Assembly: GCA_003991915.1 (NCBI GenBank)
Contig: RQTK01000072.1
Coordinates: 708,848 to 772,847, forward strand
Direction: 5' to 3'
DNA from: Elysia chlorotica
Taxonomy: Eukaryota > Mollusca > Gastropoda > Plakobranchidae
DNA: 64,000 nt
The notes beneath the pieces were generated by a model, which worked only from the letters and a program-made list of their open reading frames with translations, was not told the DNA's origin and made no database searches. Positions within the stretch are counted from its first letter, which is position 1, and the number at the start of each line of letters is the position of its first letter. Shown piece by piece: positions 20,809-35,700 of the stretch. Position numbers and translations under genes: made by a program.

Positions 20809-22970
20809 TTATCCCCGAAATATTCCGATTTCTACAATTAAATGATCATCAGGTGGGTGAAATTGGTGGCCCCGAAAGAGCCAAACTGGCAACCCTGTTC
20901 AAAAGTTGGTGGTGGTTTGTAAGGTAAGCTTAGCAATCATCAGCTGGAAAAAAAAATAAGTGGGCTTTAGTCGTCTTGTAGTCGTGAAAATATGTGTCCA
21001 GAGAGTTAGGCCTCTCACGGGGTTATTTCGCCATTTTCGTCATGGAATTCTTTTTATAATAAATCTTCACCCACAAAATGTCTGAAAGAAAAAATGTGCG
21101 TTAATGCATACCCTCCATTAAAAAAAATCATGGCGTATAAATTTCAAGATCTCAGCCATTTATCGTATTCCAATTTAAGGAACACAAGGCACCCGTGGCA
21201 AAAAAGGAATAATTATCACTCCATTTTTATGTTGATACCTACACGTAATATTTAGCGGTTTGTCTCTCTAGGCATGGCGTGTGAAACTTACGACTAGAGT
21301 ATCATAATTACGTAAGGTAATTATGTACTTAAATCAGCGCGGGGAGCTCATTGGTGGGAGAGACCTCAAATCTGACACCGCCTTAAACGTGTAAGAACGT
21401 GTATTACTGTGACTCTGAAATATCGGAAAATATGCAGTTCAGAATGAAATCTCTCTAGACGGATTTGAGATGAACTGAGTCAATGTCGGGAAATAAGACT
21501 GACCAAAACAGCAACACAACTTGAGCTCATTAAGACGCCATCCAACTATCTTGTTTTTGCTTTTGGTCGGAAAAGAGAGGAGGGGATACCGACATTGTTG
21601 TTTTTTGTTTTGTTTTGTTTTTGTTTACGCTAAATCTAAAGTTTATCTGTTAAGCATATGTTTTTTAGGTGGTTAAATTGATTACCTAATTTATCGCCAT
21701 TGTTTCAGGTAAGAATGAAATAAAATTTTGTGCTTGTTTAGCCTGTTTATCTCAGTCGTTTAGTGCTCTGGACTAAATACCAGGGAGCCTTTTATTTCTT
21801 TACTTCATCTTTTCTGTTAAAAAAAATAAATCAACATAATGAACCTTTTTTTTTTAAGTTTATTTATTCACCAATGAGCAGTTTCAATAAAAGTGAATCA
21901 GGGATCTCGGTAGTTATGAATTTTATATCATCATGTTATGTGTGTCGGCATACTTAAATCAATTTTCACGTGGGTTTTTTCTCCTTTGTTCACCATGGGC
22001 CACATTACTTTCCCCATTGAGTAAAAATTAATGACACACCCGTTGTATCAAGAGAGCTCACGGGCTCGTCAGCAAAATCATGACACATTTTCAAATATCC
22101 GCTATCTTGGTCGTTATAGAAACAATCAAACACGGAAGTTTGGTTTTTTTCCTGTTAACAAATGGCGTTAATTGTAAACAATAACAATTTAAAAACGTTA
22201 CCATATCAGACGTGGAAACCCTCTCCGAAACCTATTCGAACCTTATTTCTGGTTCATTTAATTAAACATTATAAAAAAGAGTCTATGTTTTAAAACTTCG
22301 AATTGCATATTTTTCTTGCCCAGAGAATAAAGAGGTGTAACTTACCGATGGCTGATGTAGAACGGTAGGCTTTTGTAACATGTAGATCTAAGCTTCCGTT
22401 GTTAACATTCTTAAGATTGAGTAAAAAAAAAAGAAAATAACATATCTTATTCTAATAGCACCATATTTATTTATTACAGGTTTTAAAATACGATTTATTA
22501 ATTACCTATTAAAAGTTTAGATTTTATGTAGACCTAAAACAGGATTGGTAGGCTTATCAAGATGTAATATATTGCGAAGAAGACCAACTTTGTTACTGGT
22601 ACATATTTAAAGAAAGTATAAATTTGAAAATCTGTGCGTGTTAAATAAAGAAAGGTATGTGCTTTCTCATGTGTATAGATTTCCTGAAATTTGTCAAATG
22701 AAATTCATACATCAAGTTAAGTGAACAATTATGACAGAGCATAATTTGTCTTTAAACAGAGCACTGTATTCATACACATACACCTATATTCTCTCTCTCT
22801 CAGTCTCTCTCTCTCTCACTTTCTTTCTCTCTTGCTCTCTTGTCTCTCTCTATTTCTCTTCCATGTGAACCATAACAAAAAAATATGAAACTTTGACAAA
22901 ACAATTTTTTCCTTTTTTTTTCAACAAAAAACCATTCCATCTTTAAAAAGTAACAAATCTTCCTTTCCAG
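20809..22970. other. Region upstream of the LRR gene; promoter and first exon expected here
   Basis: ICMT (minus) and the LRR gene (plus) diverge from this interval, so their promoters probably lie in it or in the duplicated block. The missing first LRR exon must end with two bases of a split codon. I could not pick it out with confidence. An ATG frame at 22163 (MALIVNNNN) ends in a stop and has no matching donor. A CT-rich stretch lies at 22790-22860. Confidence 0.4.
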
Positions 22971-25918
22971 CTTATCTCTTCAGGCAGACAGTGTGGGAAG
23001 TGAGGACTCAAGACCAACAGTCTCCTCTTCTGTGGCCACAGTTGATCCTACAGGAACAAACCCTCTGACAAACATATACAATATTTCGTCAAAATCAGAC
23101 CCTTATGGACGTAGAATTAAGGCATCTGATGTGAGTAAATATATTACTTTTTTTTTTGCCAACTCAAAACACGTTTTTTACAGTATGTAATGCTTGGCGA
23201 CAAGCCAAAATGGTATGCGCTGATTTAATGAACTTCCATTATTTGTAACCTTTTCCCATCATGCCACACACTTGTAGCTGGCACCTCCTTGTACTGATCT
23301 GTACACCTTCCACTTCGAAATAATAAAACACAAAAATGAATAATGTAAATATGAGTTTCCTGGCAAACACTCTAAATCAAAATTTTTTACACGATTACAT
23401 GGCAATCACAAAAACACTTAGTTTTCATTTTTTTGAAGTGAATTTTATTTTCAATCATTGAAATCTTGTAGTTACCCACAAGAAAGCTCCAGTTTTCACA
23501 ATGGCATGAACTTCGAACTACCGAGGTCAAAGGTGACCAGTTGAAAGCACCAAGAATCAGAGCAGGTAAGACAGGAGGAAGAATTTTATTTAAGGAGACA
23601 AATAGGTGAATATTTTTTAGGGAGACAGGAGAGTCACAATCACAAAGGAAACACAACTATAATTATTGATTTTATTTTTTATACATCATTTATTTGAGAA
23701 GAATAAAGATTATTTTACATACATCTCATAGTCTGGTTTGCATCAAAGCTATCCAAGTTTAATACAGAATATCTAATTCTATGTATGATTTTCTTATTGT
23801 GTGTTTTTAAGGTCCCTCTGACAAACACCGTCAATTCTATGAATTGGTTGATGATGATGATTCCAAGATCCACCATGACTTACATGGCAGACAAAGAACG
23901 CAGCTTAGAGATGATCTTGAAAACTGGGAACATGCTACTGTAAGGCGCTAAATCAAAATTTGATACCCTATTTTGTTCCTAGATCATTGAAATTTAAAAG
24001 ATTGGCATATAGCTACTTAACCCACAACTCCTGCGGCTTTCAACTTTTGGATTTTTTTCTCCTGTTAAATTCAAACTAGTTGCGGCTAAAACTATTGCAT
24101 ACAATAGCCCAACAATCGCCGTGATGTTGTCCAATTCAAAATTAAAATAACAGAGCAGTGGCGAGAGCATTTTTTTCACATGTGCATGTATTGCAGTTTT
24201 GCTCAGACACTTTTTAAATCAAAATACCTGTGTTTTGTTTTAGCTTGCCAGCTTTACTCGACAAGAACTTCATCATGGCTACCAAAAATCCAACCTAAGC
24301 AGGGTTCTGGGACGCCTGAGGAAAGTTGTCTACCTTAATCTTAAGGACAATGAGCTTCTGAATCTGAGTTCCTTTTCATTTCCCAAGTGAGTCAAATGCA
24401 TTTTTTTAAATGTTTTCTAGCACACAAAAAAACAACCAACATCTTGTTCAGCAAATCGAGGTTGAAAGATATCTGTTAGATCAGTTTGACAACAGAAACA
24501 TGGCTTTTCGCTCCTTAATTTCACTCTTTTAGTTTTCCCTACCATCTGTGCTTACAAATATCTTTTTTTTTTGTTCTTGGCTGGGGAAGGGGGGGGGGGG
24601 GCAGTTGTTACAACTATTGTGTGACAAAATGGTCTCACCCAACTCATTTAATACTTTTTATCTTTTGTTTCAGGTGCGAATACCTTAACCTTGACTCAAA
24701 TGATATGACATCTCTCAAGGTTTGTGCCACTAATCTCTAAACCCTTGCTATAATGAGGGTTCAATAAAAAACACAATCTAATAACTACCAGGGTATACTC
24801 TATTTCTTCTTTTAATTAGTGCCCCATCAGAAAATGTAGGCAAGTATTTTTATTTGTGTTACACAGACTGTATGTAGTCCTTGGGAGTCTCTTTTATAAT
24901 GTTTTATTTTCAATAAACATATTAAACTTCCCGAAAAATTATATTAATGGTTTAACTTTAAGGAATTAGAATATGTACATTTGCTAGTTTACTTAGGCTA
25001 TCTCAATAGACATTGTTGTTTGATTTCTGCTTTAGACTAGTGCTGAAGAATTTTACAAAGACGCACTCTTATGATTGCCTTTAACAATAACTATTAAATC
25101 TTATGCGTTATGGTGTCATTTTATGTAATGAAATACTGCAAGTGAATCATCAGCATTCTATACCCCCCTTATAAATCATGTTGCTCTCATCATGCTTCAT
25201 AGCAACTGCCAAGTATTCCTCGCATAAAGCACCTGACCATCCAAGACAACGGAGTCTCGACCTTGGATGGATTGTCCAGCCTGCGTTCAACCCCTCTGGA
25301 GGAATTGTACCTTTCCGGGAACCCAGTGGCTTTCAAGATTGGTTACCGTTATATGTAAGGACCACAACTCTTAATTTTTTGTTAAATATTGTGAGGAGTG
25401 TAACATCTTTTTTTTTTCATATATATAACATCCGCTAAAAGTATCCTTTTAATCTCTGTGAATTTCCAGTCATGAAATTGCTCGAAATCATCCAACTCTC
25501 CACGGCCATGCTAAAAATTATTTTTCAATTAATTTTGTTTATGAGGATGAGGGAAAGTTTTAAAAGCCATAATTATACAGTATAATTTTATGTATTTTAT
25601 AAATTTAAAGAAATCCTGCCCTTAAGCCATCTTTAATAAGCCAGAATATTTATATGTGACTGTTTTTGTATTGACTCATTTATAATTTTATTTATAATTT
25701 TTTAGGTATGAAGCTAAAAGATAGAAACTTATTTAAGATAAATATTTACTTCTTTTTTTTTTTTCTCATTTTTTATCCAACCATCTTTTTCTGGCAGGGT
25801 TTTCTCCATGTTGCCTAATCTCCGCATTCTTGATGGTGTGCTCAGACAGGAGGAAGATCTCAACATGCCAGAGAAATGTCAGAGTGACCTAACAGAAGGA
25901 CGCTGCACTATTTCTTAA
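22971..25918 (+). CDS. Leucine-rich-repeat protein, first exon not found
   Basis: Seven exons with GT-AG borders and consistent phases: 22971-23130, 23472-23565, 23812-23939, 24244-24386, 24674-24719, 25203-25354, 25798-25918, ending in TAA. About 280 residues are visible. The first 150 or so are hydrophilic and unassigned (SDPYGRRIKASD, YELVDDDDSK). Then come short LRR units: VVYLNLKDNELLNL, CEYLNLDSNDMTSL, IKHLTIQDNGVSTLDGL, LEELYLSGNPVAF, and a cap YMVFSMLPNLRILDG. LRRs with LxLxxN and a final NP cap of this kind occur in cytosolic binding proteins such as those of cilia and nuclei. I do not recognise a named vertebrate counterpart. The N-terminal frame enters exon 22971 with one base of a split codon and has no ATG upstream in that exon. 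AATAAA at 26241 is a candidate poly(A) signal. Confidence 0.85.
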
Positions 25919-26240
25919 GTTACAGTTCTCATCAGAACGAGATGATTTTTTTTGTCAAGGAGTATGTATTTCTGACACACATTCCATCAAATGTTGAAGA
26001 ATTTTTTTTATTAGTTTCCTACCTCAAAGGGTTTCACGAAGAGTCTTATATATTAAGAACAGTCAAGGATGACAATAATAATTTTTAATATAAGACCTCC
26101 TGCTTCTCAGGTTTGTGCTGTTCCAATGTGTTTTCTTGTTTTTTTTCCTTAAATACTCTAATGGAATTATCTAAATCGCTGCATTTAACTTATGTGGACT
26201 TTCCACTTAAAATTCAGATTTCTTAATCTTATAACTCTTA

Positions 26241-26246
26241 AATAAA
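26241..26246 (+). terminator. Candidate polyadenylation signal of the LRR gene
   Basis: AATAAA about 320 bp after the LRR stop codon at 25918. A further AATAAA lies near 27463. Confidence 0.45.
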
Positions 26247-26249
26247 CCT

Positions 26250-27512
26250 TTGATACTTAAAAGTATTGATTGATTACAAACCTTGATAGGTTTGTTGTTG
26301 TTTTTTAATGTTCTTTTTAAAGCAAAAATCAAAATTACCTTTTTAAACATCAAACTGTACAGTACTTCTAACATCCCTTGCCATTTCTGAATATATTTCT
26401 TCTAGATCTTATTTTTTGAAACATATTAACGGTTTTATATATGTAACAATTTTCTTTTGACTTACATCACACCCCTTAGAATCTTTGCCAAAGCTGCTTT
26501 AGCTATTCTTGCAATGTGGAGATATATCTGTTGTCAAAGCCTTTTTAAAATAATTTTTCATCTTTAAATCAACTTTTGAAATATGAATTCATTTAATTAA
26601 ATACCTGTTCATAAAACAGGCTAGCAGTGAAAAAAACGCATATTTTTTCAAAGCTCTTTACGCAATGAATACTAGTTGAATACATACCAGTTATTATGTA
26701 TAATCCACTAAAACCATGCTTGCCATGATATTTTATCAATTGCTGTAGTGCTTGATTTTTTTGTAAATCTTATTTTGATGTTCTTAAAATGCAGCAGAAA
26801 ATATTTTTTCATAGTATTATTTGTAACATTTACTATATTTGTGTTAACCAATTTTTTCCACACATGTTTCATTGGTATGACATTAATTTAAAGCATTGAT
26901 TGTTGGTCTTCATATGCATTCTCGTCGAAACATATTTACTTTTGTTTCAATCATGTGCAAAAATCAAAATTAGTCAAGAGAATCTAATTTCAAACTTTTT
27001 TTTGCTTAGCTATGAAAAAAACCTTTTTTTTTGTTATAACCTTAATGGTTTTTATTGTAGTTATATACTTTTTTTATCCCAAAAAAGATCTTCATTATTT
27101 ACTCAATCAAAAGAAATGATGATTGGAGCTTCTAGAGATGAAACGTTCATATAGGCATACGCTATTACTAGTATTAGACAACCAATGATATATTGGATAA
27201 AATCTGTTGTTGCCTGTTATATTTTTTTTTTATACTAAACATTTTTCTTCTAAATATGTCAAGTGCATAAGTGTTTGACATTATTGGTTTGCATCTATAG
27301 GCAATTTAGTTTTTTTTTTAACACTATGACAGTAAGAGGAAAGAAATGCACTGATTTAAAGCTTCAAAAATGTTACAGCATTTAACACAATTTATGTACA
27401 TGTATATATAATCATGTTGCTACTTTAATTGAAATTGGAAATCTGATTATGTTGTTCTTTTATAATAAACGTTTTAAAAGTCATAAAACCTACAATTGAT
27501 TGTTCTGTTGAG
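26250..27512. other. AT-rich intergenic or 3' flanking DNA
   Basis: No coding frame with splice context was seen. Open frames near 26900-27154 are T-rich and unsupported. Confidence 0.5.
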
Positions 27513-27521
27513 TACAGCCAG

Positions 27522-27784
27522 TTGTAGTTGTAGTTGATTTGGTTTAACGTCTAACGTCACCACTATTTAGGCTATATTGTGGATGGATCCTGAGACTGAC
27601 GACTGACAATTTTATATGCTGCCACACACTAGACAGGATAGGGATACCATGACTCCTGTCTCAGACGATCACATTAAACTGACACCCAGCAACCCAGTAG
27701 GGGGTGAAATTGCTTGGGCTAAAACCACAGACCTCCTGCGTCGGAAGCCGTCATTCAATCCCAGGGCTACCGCGCCCCTCTGAA
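27522..27784 (-). repeat. Main SINE family copy with short target duplication
   Basis: The reverse complement shows the head, the body GACAGGAGTCATGG and the 3' end. A 9 bp direct repeat TACAGCCAG at 27513-27521 and 27785-27793 flanks it. Confidence 0.8.
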
Positions 27785-27793
27785 TACAGCCAG

Positions 27794-29130
27794 ACAGAGA
27801 GAAGTAGAGAGATGTAGAGTGTGTCCATGTATCATGCCATGTCATGTTGCCTTCCTGATTCGGGGTTGGCGTGCCATAGGTATCCAAGCCAAATGGTCTT
27901 GCGTCAATATTTTGTTCTTAAACAGCTGTTTTCCTGTCCACTCTTAGTTTTATGTCTCTGTATCACTTCCTGTTGGGCCTGCCCTTCCCTCTTTTTTCCT
28001 TCCATTCTTTCTGTTCGGATTGTTTGTTGTTGGCTATCATGTCTTTCTATGTGACCAAAATATGACAATATTTCAACTATTTGAAATGCGAGTCTGATTT
28101 TAATTGGGCCAAAGAGAGTAAAATAACCTACACTCTTGCAAACTTTGGTTTATGAGAAATTTGATTTATCATACTTCGTTTTGTGAGATTTCCACTGTAT
28201 ATATAATAATTATACAGGTTCAATACAGCATTAAAGAGATTTTCAAGTAGCATAAATACAATTTCCCGAAAAACAAGGATGAGTAAGTAAAGGTATAACG
28301 AATAACAAAAAATAGACTTATCTTTAGCTGGGTAAATCAAGACACTAAATAACAGAAGTATTTATAGTAATTTATTTGCATATAATTTATAAACAAAGAT
28401 AATGGTCACATGAACAATCATGTACAGTGCATTGTATTATATTGCTAAAAATTGTGGTAACTTATGGTGTAACATTTGAAACAAACTTAATGGTTTTAAC
28501 TAATACACCAAAACTATTATGCTATTTTAAAAAATCGGCTATATTACTTGCTTTTTTATCATAAATACACATGCCATAATATCCTTAAAAAAATATGAAC
28601 ATTATTTAACAAAAACAGTGACACTGACAGGTAAATTCATTATTCTAAATCCACAATAAGGTGGATAGCTTGGTATTACAACAATCAAGCTATAATTCAA
28701 AAATAAAATAATGAAATCATTTGGTCCCATAATCAACTATGTCAGATGATGAATTGATTAGAAGTTGCATAGAATACTTAACTTACAGGAGAAATAGCAT
28801 ATTGTTACTGTTATTGACATAAAATCACTTTTGATCTTTTTTTTAGCAGACCCAGGAATATTTACACTAATTACAGAGAGCACCAACACCTTTTTTGTAC
28901 AGTACACTAAGTTTGACGAGAACTTTAACCCATTAAGTTTAATATTGATCACAGTGCTACCATCTTGAACACACAAAGAATCCACTGACGGCTGCTTACT
29001 ATGACCGAAACTTAGTGATGAAAAAGATATAACAATATGGTGAGTACATGTATTCTAAAGAGCATTTGTTCGTAATGCCCTCTACATGTATATATATTCT
29101 CCTTCCTTCTATCTGTTCTTTCATCAACAG
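27794..29130. other. Intergenic DNA between convergent genes
   Basis: The LRR gene (plus) and WRAP73 (minus) both point into this interval. It is AT-rich and no gene was recognised. Confidence 0.5.
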
Positions 29131-29273
29131 TGTTTGTTTAACGTCCAATATCAGCACTATATAAGCTATATTGTGGACAGATCCCAAGACTGATACCTGA
29201 CAATTTAATGTGCTGCCACACACGAGACAGGGCAGGGATACCATGACTCCTGTCTCAGTCGGTCCAGTTTAAA
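29131..29273 (-). repeat. Main SINE family, head-less fragment
   Basis: Holds the 3' half of the SINE (AACGTCCAATATCAGCAC through CTCCTGTCTCAGTCGGTC in plus orientation) and lacks the tRNA-like head. Confidence 0.75.
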
Positions 29274-29754
29274 GGAACAAATTAATGTACATAGTCAGGA
29301 ACTATAAAGAATATAGATAAACAGAAGTGATATCTAAATTGGAAACAGAATACAAAACCATACACACCAATGATAAGTGATTGGCAACTTGTCTCTATTT
29401 CAAATAAACTCACACATTCTTTAAATATACACAACTCAATCTTTACATTATGAGCATGTGAATTTCTGCGCCAATCCTCTCTATTTCTCTTAGAATAGAG
29501 AAAAATACATCAGTACGCACCACACTTACATACAATTTAGCGTTTTAGCAAAACTGAAGTTTATAAAGTTAAACAATTTGATTGGTAACTTGCCACTTAT
29601 CATTCTCCCCCCCCCCCCCTTTTTTTTTGTGGAGAAATATTTGGAGCTTCACCATACCACTTTTAATTTTGTTTTAAATGTGCTTATCAACCACATATAT
29701 GAGAAATATGGAAGATACTGGCAGTCTTTGTGTTTAGTTTAAGCTAATATCCAC

Positions 29755-32700
29755 TCATGACTTTTTCTCTCCTTGGTCACCATTCGATGAAACACCGTTC
29801 AAATTGCCTTGAACCATGTCCTTTCCTGAATGAGTTATCATCTCTGACTCAAATGTGATGGTCTGCCTGTCTACGTCGTCTTGGGTGTCGGCAGCATTGG
29901 CCGTAGTGTTGTTGATGGTGCTTGTGTTGTTGGCTACGTTAGCATCACTGGTAGGGGTGAGGAAGCAAATGCACATCTGTTCTTTCCCAATCAGCAAAAT
30001 GGCATCGCCGTCTGGGTGCCAGGCAAGGTTGTGGATAAGGAATGTCCCTGAAAGAGAATGGGAAAAATGCTTAAGTACCCTAAGGAAACTATCCAGCATC
30101 TGCAAATTTAACTACCTGCTTTCAGTGATTGTTCCTCAGTGCTATTTTTAGGGTTTTCCAAAGCTAATATCTTTTGAACCAATAAAGATAGAATAAAAAT
30201 TGTTGCAGATGAGAAAACTTCAGCTTCTTCGTCTATTTCACTGCTTACATGTCCGCCACGTGACTCTGTTAAGTTAAAGACTAAAGACACACAATTCTGT
30301 CTTGCAACTTTTTAATCTTTTGATCCTACATGACTAACCTTCCACTGGCACCTCGACTGCTAAGCTCCCTTCAGGGGACCACATGTAGAGTTTGTTGTTG
30401 GATGTACAGAGGGCCAGGCGGGATCGGCTCGGGTCCCAACATACACCTGGGGCGGAGCACAAACACATTCAGTAAATACTCAAGTCTTTTTCTCCAGTTG
30501 TGACTGCACTAGCGAAATGGCATTGATCTACCTCATTTTTTGTGTTTTGAGATAAATTTTTTAAATGTACAAATTTGATAGAAGTTTTTCTTTATGTGAT
30601 TTTTCAAAACATCATTGCAGTTTAATTGAAATATCATTACCGTGACATAGATACTGATTCAACAGTATATATTTATATGGTTATCTTAAAATTGGATATC
30701 TTTGAGGCATGCCATTTTGCTGGCCCAATGATGATACAGTAAATAAACATAGTTATTTATAGCCTTAAGGTTGCTTCAATAGGGCTGTCAGCAAAAAGAT
30801 GTTTGGTTAAAGAGGTCTAGTAAAATTTCAGACACTCTGTGTCCTTTGAAGTAATCATGAACTTTCATTTACCGTACAGATATTTAAACCTAAAAACTTG
30901 AAAATTCTCACATTTCACTGGGTTTGCCTGAATGAGGAGCGCACACAAAGAAATTTTCCGCACATCCCAGATCCAGACAGCACAAGGCATATTGTCTGGG
31001 GAAACAAAAGGAAAATAATGGAGAAATTTCAACTGCACGGCAAGAAATAAATTACGATTGTTAAAAAAACAACTTCAGCTTTTGGTAGTTCTTATTCTAT
31101 CTTTTCAAAAGGTAATCTGACAAAAATAAATTTTCAGTTATCACCAACACCACCATTTTGGCAGTGGAATCTAGATGATAGCAAGCTAACGTATAAAAAT
31201 GATCATTTTCAGCTAAAGCTAAGAAAGAAATGAAGTGCCTGAAGGCTATATAGATTTTTTTATTGACTATGCGAACATATTAGGTTACCAGGGTCTGCAA
31301 TATGTCATGTCTTACCATTGCGAGAGACCATGTACTTGTTGTCGTGGCTGAAGATGAGGAGACCCACCCCTAGTCTGGGATTGGCTTTGTTTGACGTGGG
31401 TGAGCTGGTCGGAACTTTCACAGGACAAGCTAAGACATCATCTATACAGGGCATGAGAAATAGGAACAGAACAGTAGTAGTAGTATTGTATGTCCACACA
31501 TCCAGATTTAGCATGGCAATCCAAGATGTCAGCCTGTACTCTATCATATCCTCCATCAAGTTTTGTAAAGGGCAGTAAAGGATTATAGGTTTATACTTAT
31601 GGTTGGTTGTCTCCCTGAGCTGCAACTTATGCATATTGGATTTTGTTCACCTATGTCTGTTTTGAAGTCTGTTTGTTGTGACCCATACAGACTGTTAACA
31701 GGAATAGACTGTCACTGAACCAAGGAAAATTTGGTGCTGATAAATCACACAGTGTCTATTCAGCATCAATTAATGCAGAAACTAGGTAAGGATATATTGC
31801 TTGCTGCACGAGTGAGGTTTTTCTCACTTTCCTATTTATAGGTGTACACCCAGTTCGCCGTAATTGGTGTTCACAAGAACTTTTCTTTGATAAAAAATGT
31901 TAATGTTTAAACCAAAAATTGTCAGATTTTATAATGAAAAATTATACAAGTTATATACAATTTGTCTTATGTCATCATCGTTTTTTCTCAAGCTTTATTG
32001 GTTCATCTTTTTCTTCCACATCACAGCATTGGCTACATAAATGCTTAAAGGTTTATCAAAACACTGTTCATGTGTTCATACCTATTGTAAATACACGGAT
32101 GCATGATAGCTAAATGTGGTAGGCCTGCAATCATAAGACTCAGATCCAACTCAAATAGTTGAACATAGTTGTAGGCAAAAATCACAACATTTAAACCTTA
32201 TTTTGCACAAGTGAGAGTAACAAAAAACATTGCCCTGTTTTAATCAAAAGAATTTAGACAACTTTTACCCTTGGTGCATCCATCTTCTTTGGGAATGTCT
32301 TCAGCTGCCTCACTATGTTAACATATTCCATTGAATTTTTTGTTTTGCTTGCATTATACCCTTTCAGAGACAGGATGCATATCTAAATTCTAATGTAGAT
32401 CTAGCTAAAAAAACAAACATAGGAAATATAATTAGCAGACATAGCTAGGGGTTTCTTCTCAACATGACCTAGTGCCTCACTCCAGACAGTGGGAATGCAT
32501 GAAGACTTTTTTTTTTTATTGGATGTATGTAAAAAGCTTGATCCACCAATAAAATTGCGTAACAAGATTTAATTAAGCAAACAACTGGTATATTACTATT
32601 ACATTTTTTATATGTAATTTCTTATAACTAACCCAAACAAACAAAAGAAATTCAAACCTACATTTACTTTGGGAACCATACAGGCTCGCTGTTGCAGCTT

Positions 32701-35700
32701 TGCCTATAACACTAGGGGGAGCTGCTGGAACTCGAGTTTCTTCTTCTTTGTAGATAACCTGGAAAAAAAGGAATATTAGAAGTAGTCTTTCATTGAGATG
32801 TGTGCAATTACAGAAGTTCTGCTTATAACAAATTGTGCAAGGACATTAAGTTTGAAATATAATAATTCATATGAAAAAAAAGTCATTGGTGATTCAAAAT
32901 TATGTAGGTTAAACAAACAAACAAAAAAGAATTTCAAGCTAAATTTATAGCATTATTGGGTTAAAACATATGAACATTTTAGCAAAACTTGCATTGTTTT
33001 TTTTTTTAACCCAAGCATAAGTAATAGGCTTTACATAGTAGAAAAAATGGGGATTTTTTAAATGTACCACTGCAACAGGTGCCATTTTAGTAACATTCTA
33101 CTCTAGTGTTTATATTGATTCTAAGAAAACTGTTGAAGTTCCTTAATTGTTAACTTGAAATTTAAGTTCACCACAATTAAACAAAAGATTCAATGGGTGA
33201 AATAAAAAACGCTTTCGAGCATTAAGAAAACTAAAACTCTGTAACTGTTTCCAATTATTGAGTCAAACAAGACAGTTTTCAGAGTCTAATACACAATACA
33301 TACAGCATTGCTGCTCTCTATCACTTCTGGATGTGACAAGGTGGCCACCGTCTTCCACGTAACATGATTTAGTAGACGAACCTGTAAACAACAATATAAA
33401 AAAAAAAATGGGAAATGTGGAATTTTAAGGACTTTACATTATTATGTTCCAATACTTGTTTTTTATATTTGAAATATTTAAGATTTATTTCAACTTTTAA
33501 AGAGCAAAAGAAGAGTACTTCACCTAGGGCAGAAAAGAAAAGATTCACTGATGAGCTTTTATAAAATGCAAAAGGGATGTTGGTTAACCTCAACTAATCA
33601 AAATCTGCACTGGAACATCAAGTCTTCATGAAAATAATTTCAAACTCACATCAAATACACACATAGTATATCCTTTATTTTATATGAACTTATCAGTTTT
33701 AAAAGTTTGTAAAACTCCCTTTATCTTTGTCTTTAAAGGTAAATTGTCTACTCTTGATATTTTCTTTTTTTTTTTAATTTGATTTTTTCACAACGGTAGA
33801 CTATATATTACAATAAGTTTTTAAATTCTGAAATACTCACACCTTTTAGTAATGTCAGCTTTTGAAAAAAAAATGATAAAATGGAACTTTACCAGAAATC
33901 TCACAGCACATCGTCAATTGAATAAACAAAACAAAAAAGAAAAAACATTGATGAAAATCTGACCTTCTTATCAAAGCTGCCGAGAGCTAAGAACTGGCTG
34001 GAAGGAGACCAGGCCAAGCTCTTCACACCAAGGGCAAGGTCATAGGCACTGTATCTTGCCAGACAGCGGCCGTCCAGGGAATAGAGCAGCACTTTATACT
34101 GAGGGGGAATTGCATCAAATTTTTAACAACAGGATTAAATAATGGTATCAAAGCTGTACTTTGTATTGAGGGGGGTGCATGAAATTTCGAACTACAGGAG
34201 TACATTTATAGTCATATACATTACAGTAGAAAATGTCATAGAGTCAAAGAACAAAATGATATTAAAAATCTCTATCTCATGCTAAGGGTCAATAGTATTT
34301 ATAGATCTCGGCATAGCACACTACATTGTATGTACTGCTAGAATCTAGTACAAAGCCGAGACCAGAGAACAGCTAACTCAAGCCAGACAGACCTACTCAT
34401 TATGAGTGTTTACGTCGACCAAGCAGCTTGGTTTTAGATAGCTTCGAGTATGATCAAATTTTACAAAACTTGGTCGAGTTGAGTATAATACAAAGGAAAG
34501 CAAATCGACAATAATTTCAAGAAAGCGGATTAGAAAATTGCGTTCAAAGTGAACAAGCGAAACAAATAGATACACTTCTTGTTTTTCTGACAGTGGAAAG
34601 CTTTGATCATAGCGGAAATTCCTGATGAGCTAAAAGTAATTTTTGAACAACATTGTCAGGAACTTTCCGACAATATTGTTGGAAAATTATTGTCGGCAAT
34701 TGACTGCTAGCCGCTGATAGACACCATTGGAGTTTTGGCCGTAAAATTTAGCTGACATTGTAGGCACACATGCAGGTTTATTATTTCTCAATGGAAGGTG
34801 TGCAGATTGATGCAACAATATGCACAGCAGCATACCAATGCGCTAAACATGTGTGTGATTTGATGGGATAAGGTTTTTAATGATCATAATGAAAGCAACA
34901 ACAAAAACAAAACAAAACAAAACAACAAAAAGTCACTTGGTTCTACTCACAGCTAAGCAAGAGTCCCAGACACAGAGAACTCGAGCGTCGGGGGACCACT
35001 CCAAGCCTGCCAGATCCTCTGTTTCACTCTCAAAATGCTGATAAAAAAATCAGGAAAGATGACAAATTTGGCTGTCAATGAGTTGTTTGTCAAAGTAAAC
35101 TTACATCCCTGATCTTTTTTCACAAAAGATTATTTAATAGCTAAATTGCAGGAGACATACAAAAATTTCAGCTGGTTCCTTAGTCTCTATATAGAAGCCT
35201 AGAACTAATCAGTGTCTTCAGTTGATTTGAGAAATGATGTCTCATAGTTGACCTTATGTTGTGTTCCCAATGAAATCATCTAAAACAACAGGTTCCAAGA
35301 CTAACATAAACATCTAATAATTTTATTTGCTGCAACACAGACAGATTGGGGATATCAGGACTTCTGTCTTAGCCGGTCACATTATACTGGACATCACCCA
35401 AAAAATAGGCTTGTGATTGTGAGTACCATGTAGAAGCTCACCACTGAAGCTACCGCTTCAACCAGCTTGTGTCCTTAAAAGTCAAGTCTACATTTTTATT
35501 TAATTTTATTTAATTCTCAAACATCCCCATTCTCTCCTCCTTTTAACAATTCACATACCCTGACAAGGGCCCAGGCCTGACATGAGAAGATGCTCACATG
35601 ATCCTTGCAGTCTCGTCGCTCAGCCAGGGCCATGTACTTGCCTCCAGAGCTGAAGTCAATGCCTGATTGTTAGAAAAAAACAACATAATATGCTTTAGGA

